Assembly: GCA_910574965.1 (NCBI GenBank)
Contig: CAJTDB010000004.1
Location: 175,231 to 239,230 of the forward strand
DNA: 64,000 bases
Direction of reading: 5' to 3'
DNA from: Lachnospiraceae bacterium
GTDB taxonomy: Bacteria; Bacillota; Clostridia; Lachnospirales; Lachnospiraceae
In this document: in pieces, positions 42,802-51,728 of the stretch
Layout of the letters: each line of letters opens with the position of its first letter
Position numbering within the stretch: the first letter of the stretch is position 1
Notes under the pieces: model-generated
The model's database searches: none
The model's input: only the letters and a program-made list of their open reading frames with translations
What the model was told of the DNA's origin: nothing
Made by a program: the position numbers and the translations under genes

Positions 42802-43290
42802 TTACATATAGTTTATGGCCGCTGACAATGTATATGCCAGATATCCCAGAATTGTCTGTACGACTACCCAGACGGCAAAACATGCGATCACCATTCCGTT
42901 TTTGCGGGTAATAGCGTAATTAATGTAAAAAGTGCCGAAGGCAATGCCGATCACCACTCCAAGAGCAGAATTAAGCAGACCTCCTACTACAGCGCTGATA
43001 CCCACAAGCACCCATACCCAGGAAGGTGTATTTGCCTGAATCGGTACATATGGTTCACCGCTTCCAATGTAGACTCCGTTGATGGCCACATCTACTTTAT
43101 TTCCAATAGCTACCAGCCGGAGATCTGTTCCAGCAATCTCGACGGAATAATCGATCACATTCACAAACCAGTTTTGTGATTTCAGTTTATAGGCTGTTCC
43201 GTCCACTATCAATTTTAGTCCAAAGCCATTCTTGTACTCAATGCTGTGTTCCTTTCCATACGTATCCGTAAAAGACCAGCTTTTTTTCAT
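42802..43290 (-). CDS. Unknown membrane protein with N-terminal beta domain
   Basis: This 162-residue protein has a soluble N-terminal region of alternating strands (residues 1-85, starting MKKSWSFTDTYGKEH) followed by about three membrane helices (VWVLVGISAVVGGLL, SALGVVIGIAFGTFY, MVIACFAVWVVVQTILGYLAY). No family recognised. I take the ATG at 43290; an in-frame GTG at 43302 sits against the ribosome site. It is 20 nt upstream of the DUF4190-like gene, so the two form a pair within the acetogenesis cluster. Confidence 0.7.
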   Translation of the reverse strand: MKKSWSFTDTYGKEHSIEYKNGFGLKLIVDGTAYKLKSQNWFVNVIDYSVEIAGTDLRLVAIGNKVDVAINGVYIGSGEPYVPIQANTPSWVWVLVGISAVVGGLLNSALGVVIGIAFGTFYINYAITRKNGMVIACFAVWVVVQTILGYLAYTLSAAINYM

Positions 43291-43326
43291 TTCAACCCAC
43301 ACTCCTTATAAAAACATATAGAGATA

Positions 43327-43357
43327 CGATACTGCCAGCCAAAAGCCGGCAGTATCG
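43327..43357. other. Inter-gene hairpin after acsE
   Basis: CGATACTGCC (43327-43336) pairs perfectly with GGCAGTATCG (43348-43357). No sense-strand T-run follows, so partial termination or mRNA processing are both possible. Confidence 0.65.
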
Positions 43358-43423
43358 CATTTTCTTTCCCTGGGTGTACCAAAAAGCAGCTTTCAGACAC
43401 ACCCCTTACTGTATTCGCAGTAT

Positions 43424-44209
43424 TTAGATCTCCAGATAGGAGTCTGCATACAGTGTATTGTCTTTGATGATATCGCAGGACTTGATCGTCTCCATGAGAC
43501 GCAGGTCGTTCGGGTTTACAATAGCGGAGGTCAGACCGCACATCATACACATAGCGACCATAGCGGAATCCATAATCGGACGGATATGTTTCGGCATACC
43601 GTTGGAATTGTTGGAAAGTCCGCCGGTAGAATTCAGTTCCATATCAGAAAGCATCTTGATGCACTCTAAGATCTGCATCTGCTTATCCTGCATACCTTTG
43701 ATAACCAGGAACAGAGGATCAAACCACAGATCAGAAGCGTCCATGCCGTGCTCCAGACCTCTCTCAAGCATAGTCTGGCAGTACATCATACGCTCATCAT
43801 TGTCTTTTGCAATTCCTTCGCCGTTGCAAAGTGCGATAACGATGGCATCATTTGCAGCCGCAAGGTCTATGTACTCGATTCTGCCTGCCGCGTCAGCGGA
43901 GTTTACGATCGGTTTTCCCTTGGAACGGTTGTAAACAGAAATACCTGCCTCGATAGCTGCTTTGTTTGCTGTATCAAGAGCCAGCGGTACATTATCAAAC
44001 TCGCTCTGAAGCAGTTGAACTGCCCATTTCATCAGTTCCGGTCCATCATTCTCAGCAGGTCCGATATTTACATCAAGATAATATGCACCTGCATCCAACT
44101 GCTGTTTTGCACGCTGGATGATCGGCTGCGGATCTCTCTCCGTAAAAGCCTTATTCACGGACGGAGCTGTTGCAGATAATCTCTCCCCAATAACTACGAA
44201 TTTTCCCAT
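43424..44209 (-). CDS. acsE: Methyl-THF:corrinoid iron-sulfur protein methyltransferase
   Basis: This 261-residue TIM-barrel enzyme transfers the methyl group of 5-methyl-THF to Co(I) of the AcsCD protein. Pterin-binding family motifs are visible: FVVIGERLSATAP at the start, DAGAYYLDVNIGP with the conserved Asp and Asn, and PLALDTANKAAIEAG. Length matches AcsE of other acetogens. It follows acsC by 69 bp containing a strong hairpin. Starts at ATG 44209. Confidence 0.96.
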   Translation of the reverse strand: MGKFVVIGERLSATAPSVNKAFTERDPQPIIQRAKQQLDAGAYYLDVNIGPAENDGPELMKWAVQLLQSEFDNVPLALDTANKAAIEAGISVYNRSKGKPIVNSADAAGRIEYIDLAAANDAIVIALCNGEGIAKDNDERMMYCQTMLERGLEHGMDASDLWFDPLFLVIKGMQDKQMQILECIKMLSDMELNSTGGLSNNSNGMPKHIRPIMDSAMVAMCMMCGLTSAIVNPNDLRLMETIKSCDIIKDNTLYADSYLEI

Positions 44210-44236
44210 ACTACTATTCTCCTTTATACTTTATGT

Positions 44237-44270
44237 ATCACCGGACCACATAAAACGGTGGTCCGGTGAT
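44237..44270. other. Inter-gene hairpin between acsC and acsE
   Basis: ATCACCGGACCAC (44237-44249) pairs perfectly with GTGGTCCGGTGAT (44258-44270). The T-run (44274-44280) is on the plus strand, so it would terminate antisense transcripts, while in the sense direction it can act as a stabilising hairpin. Confidence 0.75.
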
Positions 44271-44278
44271 TGATTTTT

Positions 44279-45625
44279 TTAGATCTCGCCGCTTGCCTGC
44301 AGATCTTTCAGGAATTTCACAAGCTGAACTGCCTCGTTGGGAGCAACAATTACCTGCCATCCCTCAAGTTTTGCTTCGATGTCGCCCTTCAGAACAGCAA
44401 CTTTACCCGGAATAATCAGCTTTCTGCTCTTAACTTTCGGCTCTACTTCTTCCTTGATGAACTTGGATACGGAAGTAGAGGACAGCTTGCCGGCAGCCCA
44501 TGCAGTCAGAACGGAAAGCCCGCCTGCGTCGCTGATAACCAGATTACACGGTACGCCGGAGCGCTCCAGCTCACCAGATACAACGAAGTAGGTAAGAGCA
44601 AAGTCAACAGTAGTCAGAACGACAGAGTTCTCGTCTCCGCCGTTCAGCGGATAGATGCCCGGCTCTACTTTCATCGGCTTCTGAGGATCGGTGTAAACGT
44701 TCTGTCTCAGTCCGAAGAGTGCAAGACCTCTTGCGTAGTTCATAGTATCCATAACGATAATGGAACCATATTTCAGAACGAATACAGAAGCCAAAGAAAT
44801 CTGCATAGCTTCATCATTCGGAGCAATCTTGGACAGATTAACGATGGACGGATATCCAAAAGTTCTGTCAGGCTCTTTTGCCAGACATGCACGTCTTACC
44901 TGTACAGTTGTAGCAAAAGTCTCTTTGATCGTAGCACCTGTAGTATCCAGTACCAGATCTTTGTAGCCAAGCTTCTCGATCGCTGCAGCAGTATCATACA
45001 GTTCATTGATATCTGCACCGGATACCCCAAGCACAACGCCTGCTTCTTTTGCAAGCTCTACCATCTTCTCATAGTTAGAAGCATCTGCACCATTGAGGAT
45101 CGGCTTCTCAGCCTTACATACATCCAGAGCTGCTTTTGCCGCATCTGCATCTTTACATGCCAGAACGATCGTCTTGCCTTTGCCGGTTACTTTCTTTACT
45201 GCTTCTACAAATGCTGCTGCATCGCCGTTGCACTCCACGTACACCATCTCTGCATGCATTCTCTCGCCGATACGATCATAGTCAACCTTGTTTGCTTCAG
45301 CAAGTGCTGCATCGACATCCATATCCGGAGTTACGCGTACCGCAAATCTCGGTTTGCTTACGAAGGTCTTCTCATGTCTTGCCAGAACGGTTTCGCCGCC
45401 AAGAGTATACTCTGCATCGCCAGTACCCACTTTGATGGTCTTCATAGGCGGAGCAGTAGCCTCAGATAAGGTTGCCATAGCCTCTTCCGACATATGCGGA
45501 CACTTGGAAATGTCGACTGCACCCTGAGCCACTTTCATGGAGAACGCCATACAGGTGGGGCTTCCGCACTCTTTACAGTTTGTTTTTGGTGTTAATTTAA
45601 AAATATCTAAACCTTTTAATGCCAT
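44279..45625 (-). CDS. acsC: Corrinoid iron-sulfur protein, large subunit
   Basis: This 448-residue large subunit carries methyl groups on cobalt between AcsE and acetyl-CoA synthase. The N-terminal 4Fe-4S domain has its ligands at Cys17, Cys20, Cys25 and Cys42. A TIM-barrel middle part (about 60-320) follows, and the C-terminal Rossmann-like cobalamin-binding domain includes LVISDAGGLSVLTAWAAGKL. Length and layout are normal. It follows acsD by 22 bp in the same operon. Confidence 0.96.
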   Translation of the reverse strand: MALKGLDIFKLTPKTNCKECGSPTCMAFSMKVAQGAVDISKCPHMSEEAMATLSEATAPPMKTIKVGTGDAEYTLGGETVLARHEKTFVSKPRFAVRVTPDMDVDAALAEANKVDYDRIGERMHAEMVYVECNGDAAAFVEAVKKVTGKGKTIVLACKDADAAKAALDVCKAEKPILNGADASNYEKMVELAKEAGVVLGVSGADINELYDTAAAIEKLGYKDLVLDTTGATIKETFATTVQVRRACLAKEPDRTFGYPSIVNLSKIAPNDEAMQISLASVFVLKYGSIIVMDTMNYARGLALFGLRQNVYTDPQKPMKVEPGIYPLNGGDENSVVLTTVDFALTYFVVSGELERSGVPCNLVISDAGGLSVLTAWAAGKLSSTSVSKFIKEEVEPKVKSRKLIIPGKVAVLKGDIEAKLEGWQVIVAPNEAVQLVKFLKDLQASGEI

Positions 45626-45647
45626 TGTATTTTCCTCCTTCCCGCGA

Positions 45648-46589
45648 TTACATCAGTTCTTTTATCATTTTAGAGATGGTTGCAACGGAAGTCGGATGCT
45701 TCAGAATGACTGCGTTGGAACCGGATGCCAATACGGAAGCTGCTGTGGATACTTCCATGCCTACGCCGCGGGCTTCCTGGTCGCCCCATTCCGGCATATC
45801 TTCTTCAGAAGCCATAGCCTCTTTCACATTCCAAGCCTCGTCAGCGACTGGAGTGATGATCGGCATCTGTAACTGCTTATCGTCCTGGGATAATGCTGCT
45901 GCTTTGATACGGTCCATGGTAGAAACCACATACTCAAAACCATAACCAACTGCAGCAGTACCAACATTCATAACGATGTTGGACGGAGCTACTCCCAACT
46001 GGGAGATCAATACATTGAGCTGTTTTGCAAGGTTGATATCAACTGCGGACTCTGCTCCAACTTTCTGGTTGTAAGCAAGACCTGCTGCTGCACCGATACC
46101 TTTGTAATCTTCTTCTTTTGCAGAAAGGATGATGGCGTTCTTACCCTGTGCAACTTCGGAAGCTTTTGTAAGAAGGTCTGCATCTTTAGCAACATTCTTA
46201 CATCCGGCAATGACAAGAGGTACGTCGATGGCGTCAACGACTTCTTTGACAACTGCCATACAGTCCTCTACGGACTTGTCCTGACCGTTAGGATCCGCGC
46301 TCTCCAGTTTCAGACATACAAAATCTGCACCCGGCATAGCTGCTGCTTTCTTCGCGATATCGGCCATAGTTGTGCATCCTTCGTAGTATGCTTTCACGCC
46401 TGCCGGCTCGTTCTCCAGACCAAGGTCAGAGATCATAACGCCAACTTTCGGTGAATTCTCGATCGGAGCATCAAACGTATAGAACGGTAATACGTTTTCG
46501 CCGCCGAGCTTGATCGCTTTCTCGCCACAGCCAACTTCAACTGCGTTGATGGAAGCATTGAATTTTCCTGATTTTCCATTGAATGGCAT
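45648..46589 (-). CDS. acsD: Corrinoid iron-sulfur protein, small subunit
   Basis: This 313-residue TIM-barrel subunit pairs with AcsC to form the corrinoid iron-sulfur protein. It is recognised by VGCGEKAIKLGGENVLPFYTFD split over residues 18-40, by ADFVCLKLESADPNGQD and by the C-terminal GSNAVILKHPTSVATI. It is the first gene after the acsB-acsD attenuator region and has its own extended -10 promoter. The ATG follows AAGGAGG. Confidence 0.96.
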   Translation of the reverse strand: MPFNGKSGKFNASINAVEVGCGEKAIKLGGENVLPFYTFDAPIENSPKVGVMISDLGLENEPAGVKAYYEGCTTMADIAKKAAAMPGADFVCLKLESADPNGQDKSVEDCMAVVKEVVDAIDVPLVIAGCKNVAKDADLLTKASEVAQGKNAIILSAKEEDYKGIGAAAGLAYNQKVGAESAVDINLAKQLNVLISQLGVAPSNIVMNVGTAAVGYGFEYVVSTMDRIKAAALSQDDKQLQMPIITPVADEAWNVKEAMASEEDMPEWGDQEARGVGMEVSTAASVLASGSNAVILKHPTSVATISKMIKELM

Positions 46590-46666
46590 TGGTATTATCC
46601 TCCTTAAATATGTAAAATCTATCCGATAGCACCAACATATACTGCCGGTACTCTGCGAACAGTAAT

Positions 46667-46675
46667 ATTATACCA
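46667..46675 (-). promoter_or_regulatory. Extended -10 promoter for acsDCE
   Basis: TGGTATAAT on the minus strand (46675-46667) is an extended -10 element with a weak -35. It lies about 80 nt before acsD and just after an intrinsic-terminator-like hairpin. Confidence 0.65.
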
Positions 46676-46710
46676 TAAAATCTTCCATAAGAAAAGCTTT
46701 TATGCATTCC

Positions 46711-46745
46711 AAAAGGGCAACCCTGTCAGAATACAGGGTGCCCTG
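46711..46745 (-). terminator. Attenuator-like terminator between acsB and acsD
   Basis: Sense-strand AGGGCACCCTGT (46744-46733) pairs with ACAGGGTTGCCCT (46726-46714) with one bulge, followed by TTTTGG. It would partly or conditionally stop transcription coming from acsB. Confidence 0.7.
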
Positions 46746-46774
46746 ATGTGTAAACCGAACGCTGCATCCGCTTC

Positions 46775-46803
46775 TTCAGGGTATACAGACCGTATACCCT
46801 GAA
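46775..46803. other. Hairpin just after acsB
   Basis: TTCAGGGTATAC (46775-46786) pairs perfectly with GTATACCCTGAA (46792-46803) over a 5-nt loop. There is no T-run after it in the sense direction; protection of the acsB mRNA 3' end is likely. Confidence 0.7.
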
Positions 46804-46832
46804 AAAACGCTTTGCATCTTTCGGGAGCTTAC

Positions 46833-48962
46833 TTACATAAGCGGCTCCAGCTTCAGTGCCGGATGACCCTTCTCGGTCAGGAACGTGAGCAGTGTCTCAG
46901 GATCGGTTGCGATGGTCTCATCACCAATCATATCCGTGAAGTTGTCGATATCATATACTTCTTTTGCAGCTTTATTCAGTCTGTCTGCAACAGTATCTTT
47001 CAGATCCTTCGGCATCCATACAATACGCTCGAATCCGCCCTCAGCCTTCATGAACTTCTTAGAAGCGATGAAGTGTTTGCCGTGGCCCATGAATCCAGGT
47101 GTCTGCACACCGCCGCCGGTCATGGAAGCCAGCTCACCAAAGGTCATTCCAAGAGGAGTCATGCCTGCATATTCACGGTTGGTGATTGCCACACCATTAG
47201 AGCAGGGTTCAATACCGCAGATACACTCGAAACATCCGCAGGAAGTCATCGGGTCTTCCATAATGGAGTACAGAGTAACATGCTCCAGAGCGCCCTGGGA
47301 GAATTTCGCAACTGCCTCATCTACGTCTTCGTAACGTCCAAGGTTCTCGTCGATCACTCTCTCTTTTGTAATTACCTGGCACGGTCCCTGAGGATCCAGC
47401 TCGTTGGTTGCTTTTGCATCCAGCCATGACACGGCTCCGCAGAGTCCAAGTCTCTCCGGAGTAACCACACATACGTGGCTTGGGGAGAATGCCTGGCACA
47501 TGATACAACTGTAGTATACCGGAACTGCCTCGTCGGTCAGAGTTGTCAGACGCTCATCACGGCGATCATAAGCCGGGATTGCCAGATCATGGCGAAGTTT
47601 GGTACACTCTGCATCATCAGTAATGATGGTAACTGCACATTTATCTACAACGGCATCAAACTCATTTTTGATGTTTGCGTACAGAACTTCTGCAAGATCT
47701 TTTGCACGGAATCCTGCCTCAAAAGTTGCCTTGCTGATACGAACACGGATCATATCACGCTGTCCGGTATGCATTACACCTTCAATACAGTTCAGATAGC
47801 TGTGGAACTTACGCTCAAATACCGGCTCAAAGTCAGACTGCATATTCTTTCCAGCCACATCCACAATATAAGAAATTGCATTCTTGCTTCCAACTTCAAA
47901 TTCATCAAAGTCTTTACCGATCAGAGTGAACTTATGATCCTCGATCTGGGTCAGTTCTTTCGTCTGCACCAGCTCGAAGCAGTCCTTTCTGGAACCGTCG
48001 AACTCTACCTGCATATCACCTTTACGGATGATCTCGCCCTCAAATGCGGATGCGAAGGATACCGGGATGTCGATCTTTGTGATCTTGATCTTGATATCAC
48101 GCGCTTCGAGAGAAGTAGCGTTGAATTTGTCCACGTCCTCCTGAACGATCAGGCTCTTCGGTACGCGGAAGATGTTCTCGGTCTCGTTGGTAACAACCGG
48201 GAAGCCAAGTGCGATAGCGCCTGCGCCGCATGCTACGATCACATCGTCCAGCGGTTTGAATGCATTGACAAATGCCGGTACACGCTCGAAGGTGTACTTC
48301 ATCAGGTTTGCAGCATCACCCGGTGTTACATTACCAAAGATCAGAGCTGCACGAAGAGCAACGGATACGACATGGATAACAGAAGTTACGTCTTTGCCCA
48401 GAGGAACGATACGTACTGCATAGCCCATGTTCAGACCAGCTTCTACACACTGATCAATTACACCGCCTACCAGAGTCACAAGGATACCCTGTGCCTGATA
48501 GCTCTTTACAAGAGCAACTGCGTCTTCTTTCGTCGGAGCGCTTCCAAGGATAACTGCAACGCCAGGGATATCGCCGGTAACCAGCGGCACGCCCAGCTCA
48601 CGGATAGTAGCATCTGCCAGATGTCCGTAGAGAGGCTCTTCGTACGGAGTAGCTCCGTCGATGTATTTTAAAACTTCGATGAACTCTGCGCAAAGAGCAG
48701 TAGCGACACCGCTCATGAATGCATCATTCAGTCTCTTTTCTCTGGTCATGAGTGTCTTAACAACGCCAAGAGCGGTCTTTAACTCACCCAGGTTTGCAAC
48801 TTTTGTTCCGGTTACCGCATAGTAACAGGGCAGGCTGTACGCCGTATGCGGGAAAGCGATTGCCTTGTCAGCACCATGCTCTGCGATGGCTTTGTCGATT
48901 GCAGCCTCAGTCAGACCATAGACTGCGTCGTTTCCGCCGAATACTCTATCAAATAATGTCAC
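46833..48962 (-). CDS. acsB: Acetyl-CoA synthase (CODH/ACS subunit)
   Basis: This 709-residue subunit joins CO, the methyl group and CoA at its A-cluster. The 4Fe-4S ligands are Cys486, Cys489, Cys498 and Cys508, with the same 3-9-10 spacing as in the Moorella enzyme. The Cys-Gly-Cys that binds the distal nickel is in MTSCGCFEC (about 575-577). The N-terminal half contains the CODH-contact and Rossmann-like domains. The start is GTG 48962, about 10 nt after GGAGG. It follows cooC by 25 bp in the nickel-enzyme operon. Confidence 0.97.
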   Translation of the reverse strand: MTLFDRVFGGNDAVYGLTEAAIDKAIAEHGADKAIAFPHTAYSLPCYYAVTGTKVANLGELKTALGVVKTLMTREKRLNDAFMSGVATALCAEFIEVLKYIDGATPYEEPLYGHLADATIRELGVPLVTGDIPGVAVILGSAPTKEDAVALVKSYQAQGILVTLVGGVIDQCVEAGLNMGYAVRIVPLGKDVTSVIHVVSVALRAALIFGNVTPGDAANLMKYTFERVPAFVNAFKPLDDVIVACGAGAIALGFPVVTNETENIFRVPKSLIVQEDVDKFNATSLEARDIKIKITKIDIPVSFASAFEGEIIRKGDMQVEFDGSRKDCFELVQTKELTQIEDHKFTLIGKDFDEFEVGSKNAISYIVDVAGKNMQSDFEPVFERKFHSYLNCIEGVMHTGQRDMIRVRISKATFEAGFRAKDLAEVLYANIKNEFDAVVDKCAVTIITDDAECTKLRHDLAIPAYDRRDERLTTLTDEAVPVYYSCIMCQAFSPSHVCVVTPERLGLCGAVSWLDAKATNELDPQGPCQVITKERVIDENLGRYEDVDEAVAKFSQGALEHVTLYSIMEDPMTSCGCFECICGIEPCSNGVAITNREYAGMTPLGMTFGELASMTGGGVQTPGFMGHGKHFIASKKFMKAEGGFERIVWMPKDLKDTVADRLNKAAKEVYDIDNFTDMIGDETIATDPETLLTFLTEKGHPALKLEPLM

Positions 48963-48987
48963 GGTATTATACCTCCAAATTTAAAAA

Positions 48988-49755
48988 TCAGTTTGCTTGA
49001 TCGAGGATCTCCTTGATCTTCCGGATCTCCTCCGTTGCGGATTCGCTGAAATCGTAAGGGGATTTCCCCTGGCGGTCCGCATCGATCACTTCCGTGTTAT
49101 AATGGATAAATCCAAGTAAATCTTCCGCCGGAATTTTCGAACGTATGAAGTCTTCATCTTCTGTGCTCCGAACCTTGTTGGCAACTACCCGCACCTGACG
49201 GATTCCAAGGTCATCGGCAAGACGCTTGACGTTCCTGTACGTCTGTACGCTTCTCGCTCCCGGTTCGATCACAACGATGAACTGTTCCATAGATTCACAG
49301 GTACCCCGACCCAGATGCTCCAGACCGGCTTCCATATCCATAATCACCACATCGCTGCTTCTGAGTATCAAATGGTTGATGATCCGCCGCAGCATCACAT
49401 GCTCCGGACAGACACATCCGCCTCCGCCCGTCTCCACTGTACCCAAGAGGAGAAGTTTTACTCCATTGCAGGTTTTGCTGTACGTATCCGGAATATCATC
49501 CACTTTCGGATTCAGTTTATAAAACTGGTTATCCTCACCGGCCCCGGTACGTTCTTCCACCAGCTTCCTCATCTTGCTGATGGGAATGATGGAATCCAGC
49601 ACATCCTCCGGAAATCCAAGCGCCAGCCCCAGATTGGCATCCGGGTCCACATCTGCGGCAAGAACCGTCCGTCCCTCCTCTGCGTATAATCGTGCTAGCG
49701 TCGCTGCAAAGGTGGTCTTTCCGACTCCGCCTTTTCCGGTAATTGCTATCTTCAA
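48988..49755 (-). CDS. cooC: CooC/AcsF-type nickel insertion ATPase
   Basis: This 255-residue MinD-like ATPase inserts nickel into CODH or acetyl-CoA synthase. It has the deviant Walker A GKGGVGKTT at the start, Switch I DVDPDANLG, and the CXC nickel-binding pair in GGGCVCPEH. I use a TTG start at 49755, which gives the usual MKIAITGKGG beginning and lies 9 nt after GGAGG; the in-frame GTG at 49764 touches the ribosome site. It lies between acsA and acsB, so it may serve either enzyme. Confidence 0.93.
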   Translation of the reverse strand: MKIAITGKGGVGKTTFAATLARLYAEEGRTVLAADVDPDANLGLALGFPEDVLDSIIPISKMRKLVEERTGAGEDNQFYKLNPKVDDIPDTYSKTCNGVKLLLLGTVETGGGGCVCPEHVMLRRIINHLILRSSDVVIMDMEAGLEHLGRGTCESMEQFIVVIEPGARSVQTYRNVKRLADDLGIRQVRVVANKVRSTEDEDFIRSKIPAEDLLGFIHYNTEVIDADRQGKSPYDFSESATEEIRKIKEILDQAN

Positions 49756-49808
49756 TGTTGTCACCCTCCGGTTAAAAATTTACTTCTTTATTTTATACAA
49801 TACAGGTC

Positions 49809-51701
49809 TTAGATACCGATTGCAGCTCTCTTCTCTTCAATTCTGTCAATCATTGCATCTACAAGCTTCTCGATATCAGTCTCAACAGTAAATGCAGCCT
49901 CAACCATATCGCGTACGTCATTGGTCAGCCAGCTTGCCATCTCGGAAGAACCGCTTACATACGGATCAACGCCAAGGAAGGTATCAATACCGGTAGCAAT
50001 TACATAGTTACCGATGGAAACTGCTTTTTCAGACATCCACTCAGGTGCACATCCAACTACCGGAAGCTGGGAAATCTTCAGTCCGGAATCTTTTGCAAGC
50101 TCTGCTACCAGAACCATCATACGGCTGATATCTACGCAGGAACCCATATGTAATACCGGCGGAATGTCTGCCAGTTCGCAAACACGTTTCAGACCTGCAC
50201 CGCAGAGATCTTTCGCTCTCTTATCCATCAGACCGGCTTTTGCTGCTGCCTGAGCTGCACAGCCGGATGCAACGATAATAATATCGTTTGCGATCAGCTT
50301 CTTCATCAGCTCAATATGAGCGGTATCCGGGCGGATCTTCGGGTTATTACATCCAACCATAGCTACTGCACCGCGGAGAACACCAGAAGTCACACACTCT
50401 AACAGAGGTTTGGTCGTTCCAAGAACGTCAACCTGAGAGTTGGTAACGCCGTCAAGCACTTTTACGATTGCTTCCAGAGAATAACCAACCGTTGCTTTCT
50501 GCTTCATATCCGGGATATGTACCAGTTCCGGTTTTCTGTTCTTGAAGTTGTCACATGCCATCTTCACGATCTCTTTTGCTTTCTCTGCAGCAGTTCCCAC
50601 GGTAAAGTGGATATACTCAGATTCCGGCATACGAGCGATTGCGGAAGTTGTGATGAACTTGGTATGGAAACATTTGCTCAGAGGTCCAAGTGCCGGGAAG
50701 ATACATTGTACGTCTACAACGATAGCTTCACATGCACCGGTCAGAACTACATTTTCCTGCTGCAGGAAGTTGCCTGCCATCGGGATACCGCGGCGCATAG
50801 CAACCTCATTAGAAGTACAGCAAACACCTGATACGGTGATGCCTTTTGCACCAACGGATTTTGCATATGCGATCATCTCCGGATCGTCTGCATATTCACA
50901 TACCATCTCGGACAGTGACGGATCATGTCCATGAACAACGATATTTACATTGTCAGCGTTCATAACGCCAAGGTTCGCTTCTGTCTCGATGGGCTTCGGA
51001 GTGCCGAACAGAACATCAGAGAACTCAGTACCGCACATAGAACCGCCCCAGCCATCACAAAGACCGGTACGCAGGGACTGACGAACCAGAGCTTCCGGGA
51101 GGGAAGAACATCCCATATGGGTCATATGCAGAGCACAGGATACCTCACGGTCAATAGCACGCGGTGTAATTCCTGCTTTCTCCCAAAGATCCAGAGTATG
51201 CTTCGGAAGACGGCTGATAAAACGCTGATTTCCAAAAGGTTTACCATACTCTAACAGAGCCATCTCAGCTACTTCATGAGCCAGCGCATAGATATCTTTT
51301 CCTTCGGTCTCAACGCCCCACTCTTTTGCAATGCGGGTGAGCTTCTCAGGATCTTTTACTTTATAAGCTCCGTCGGGAGCAGTTGCATACAGGGTATGGC
51401 AGATCTCACGGCCGTGATCGGAGTGAGCAGCAGCGCCGCCTGCAGTAAATTTCAGATAGTTACGTCCTACGATACCATGTGCGTCGCATCCGCAGATTCC
51501 TCTCGGAGCCTTCGGAGTGATACGGCACGGTCCCATAGCACAGATACGGCAGCAGATACCCTGCTCGCCGAATTTACAATGAGGTGTCTGGTTCTTAACG
51601 CGAATCTGCCATGCATCAGCGCCGACTTTAGCGCCGGTTTCCAGCAGTCTGTTAGTAGCGGCTTCGAACTCTTCAACTGTTGTTAATTTAAAGTCTCCCA
51701 T
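49809..51701 (-). CDS. acsA: Ni-Fe carbon monoxide dehydrogenase catalytic subunit
   Basis: This 630-residue dehydrogenase reduces CO2 to CO for acetyl-CoA synthase. Near the start, CKFGEQGICCRICAMGPC and GICGC hold the Cys ligands of the B and D clusters. C-cluster ligands are recognisable at VHGHDPSLSE, SGVCCTSNE, GCNNPK, ASGCAAQ and MGSCVD. Length is normal for AcsA/CooS. The start ATG follows AAGGAGA. It is flanked by two CooC genes. Confidence 0.97.
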   Translation of the reverse strand: MGDFKLTTVEEFEAATNRLLETGAKVGADAWQIRVKNQTPHCKFGEQGICCRICAMGPCRITPKAPRGICGCDAHGIVGRNYLKFTAGGAAAHSDHGREICHTLYATAPDGAYKVKDPEKLTRIAKEWGVETEGKDIYALAHEVAEMALLEYGKPFGNQRFISRLPKHTLDLWEKAGITPRAIDREVSCALHMTHMGCSSLPEALVRQSLRTGLCDGWGGSMCGTEFSDVLFGTPKPIETEANLGVMNADNVNIVVHGHDPSLSEMVCEYADDPEMIAYAKSVGAKGITVSGVCCTSNEVAMRRGIPMAGNFLQQENVVLTGACEAIVVDVQCIFPALGPLSKCFHTKFITTSAIARMPESEYIHFTVGTAAEKAKEIVKMACDNFKNRKPELVHIPDMKQKATVGYSLEAIVKVLDGVTNSQVDVLGTTKPLLECVTSGVLRGAVAMVGCNNPKIRPDTAHIELMKKLIANDIIIVASGCAAQAAAKAGLMDKRAKDLCGAGLKRVCELADIPPVLHMGSCVDISRMMVLVAELAKDSGLKISQLPVVGCAPEWMSEKAVSIGNYVIATGIDTFLGVDPYVSGSSEMASWLTNDVRDMVEAAFTVETDIEKLVDAMIDRIEEKRAAIGI

Positions 51702-51728
51702 ATAAATCTCCTTTTTTGCAGTCCTGGA

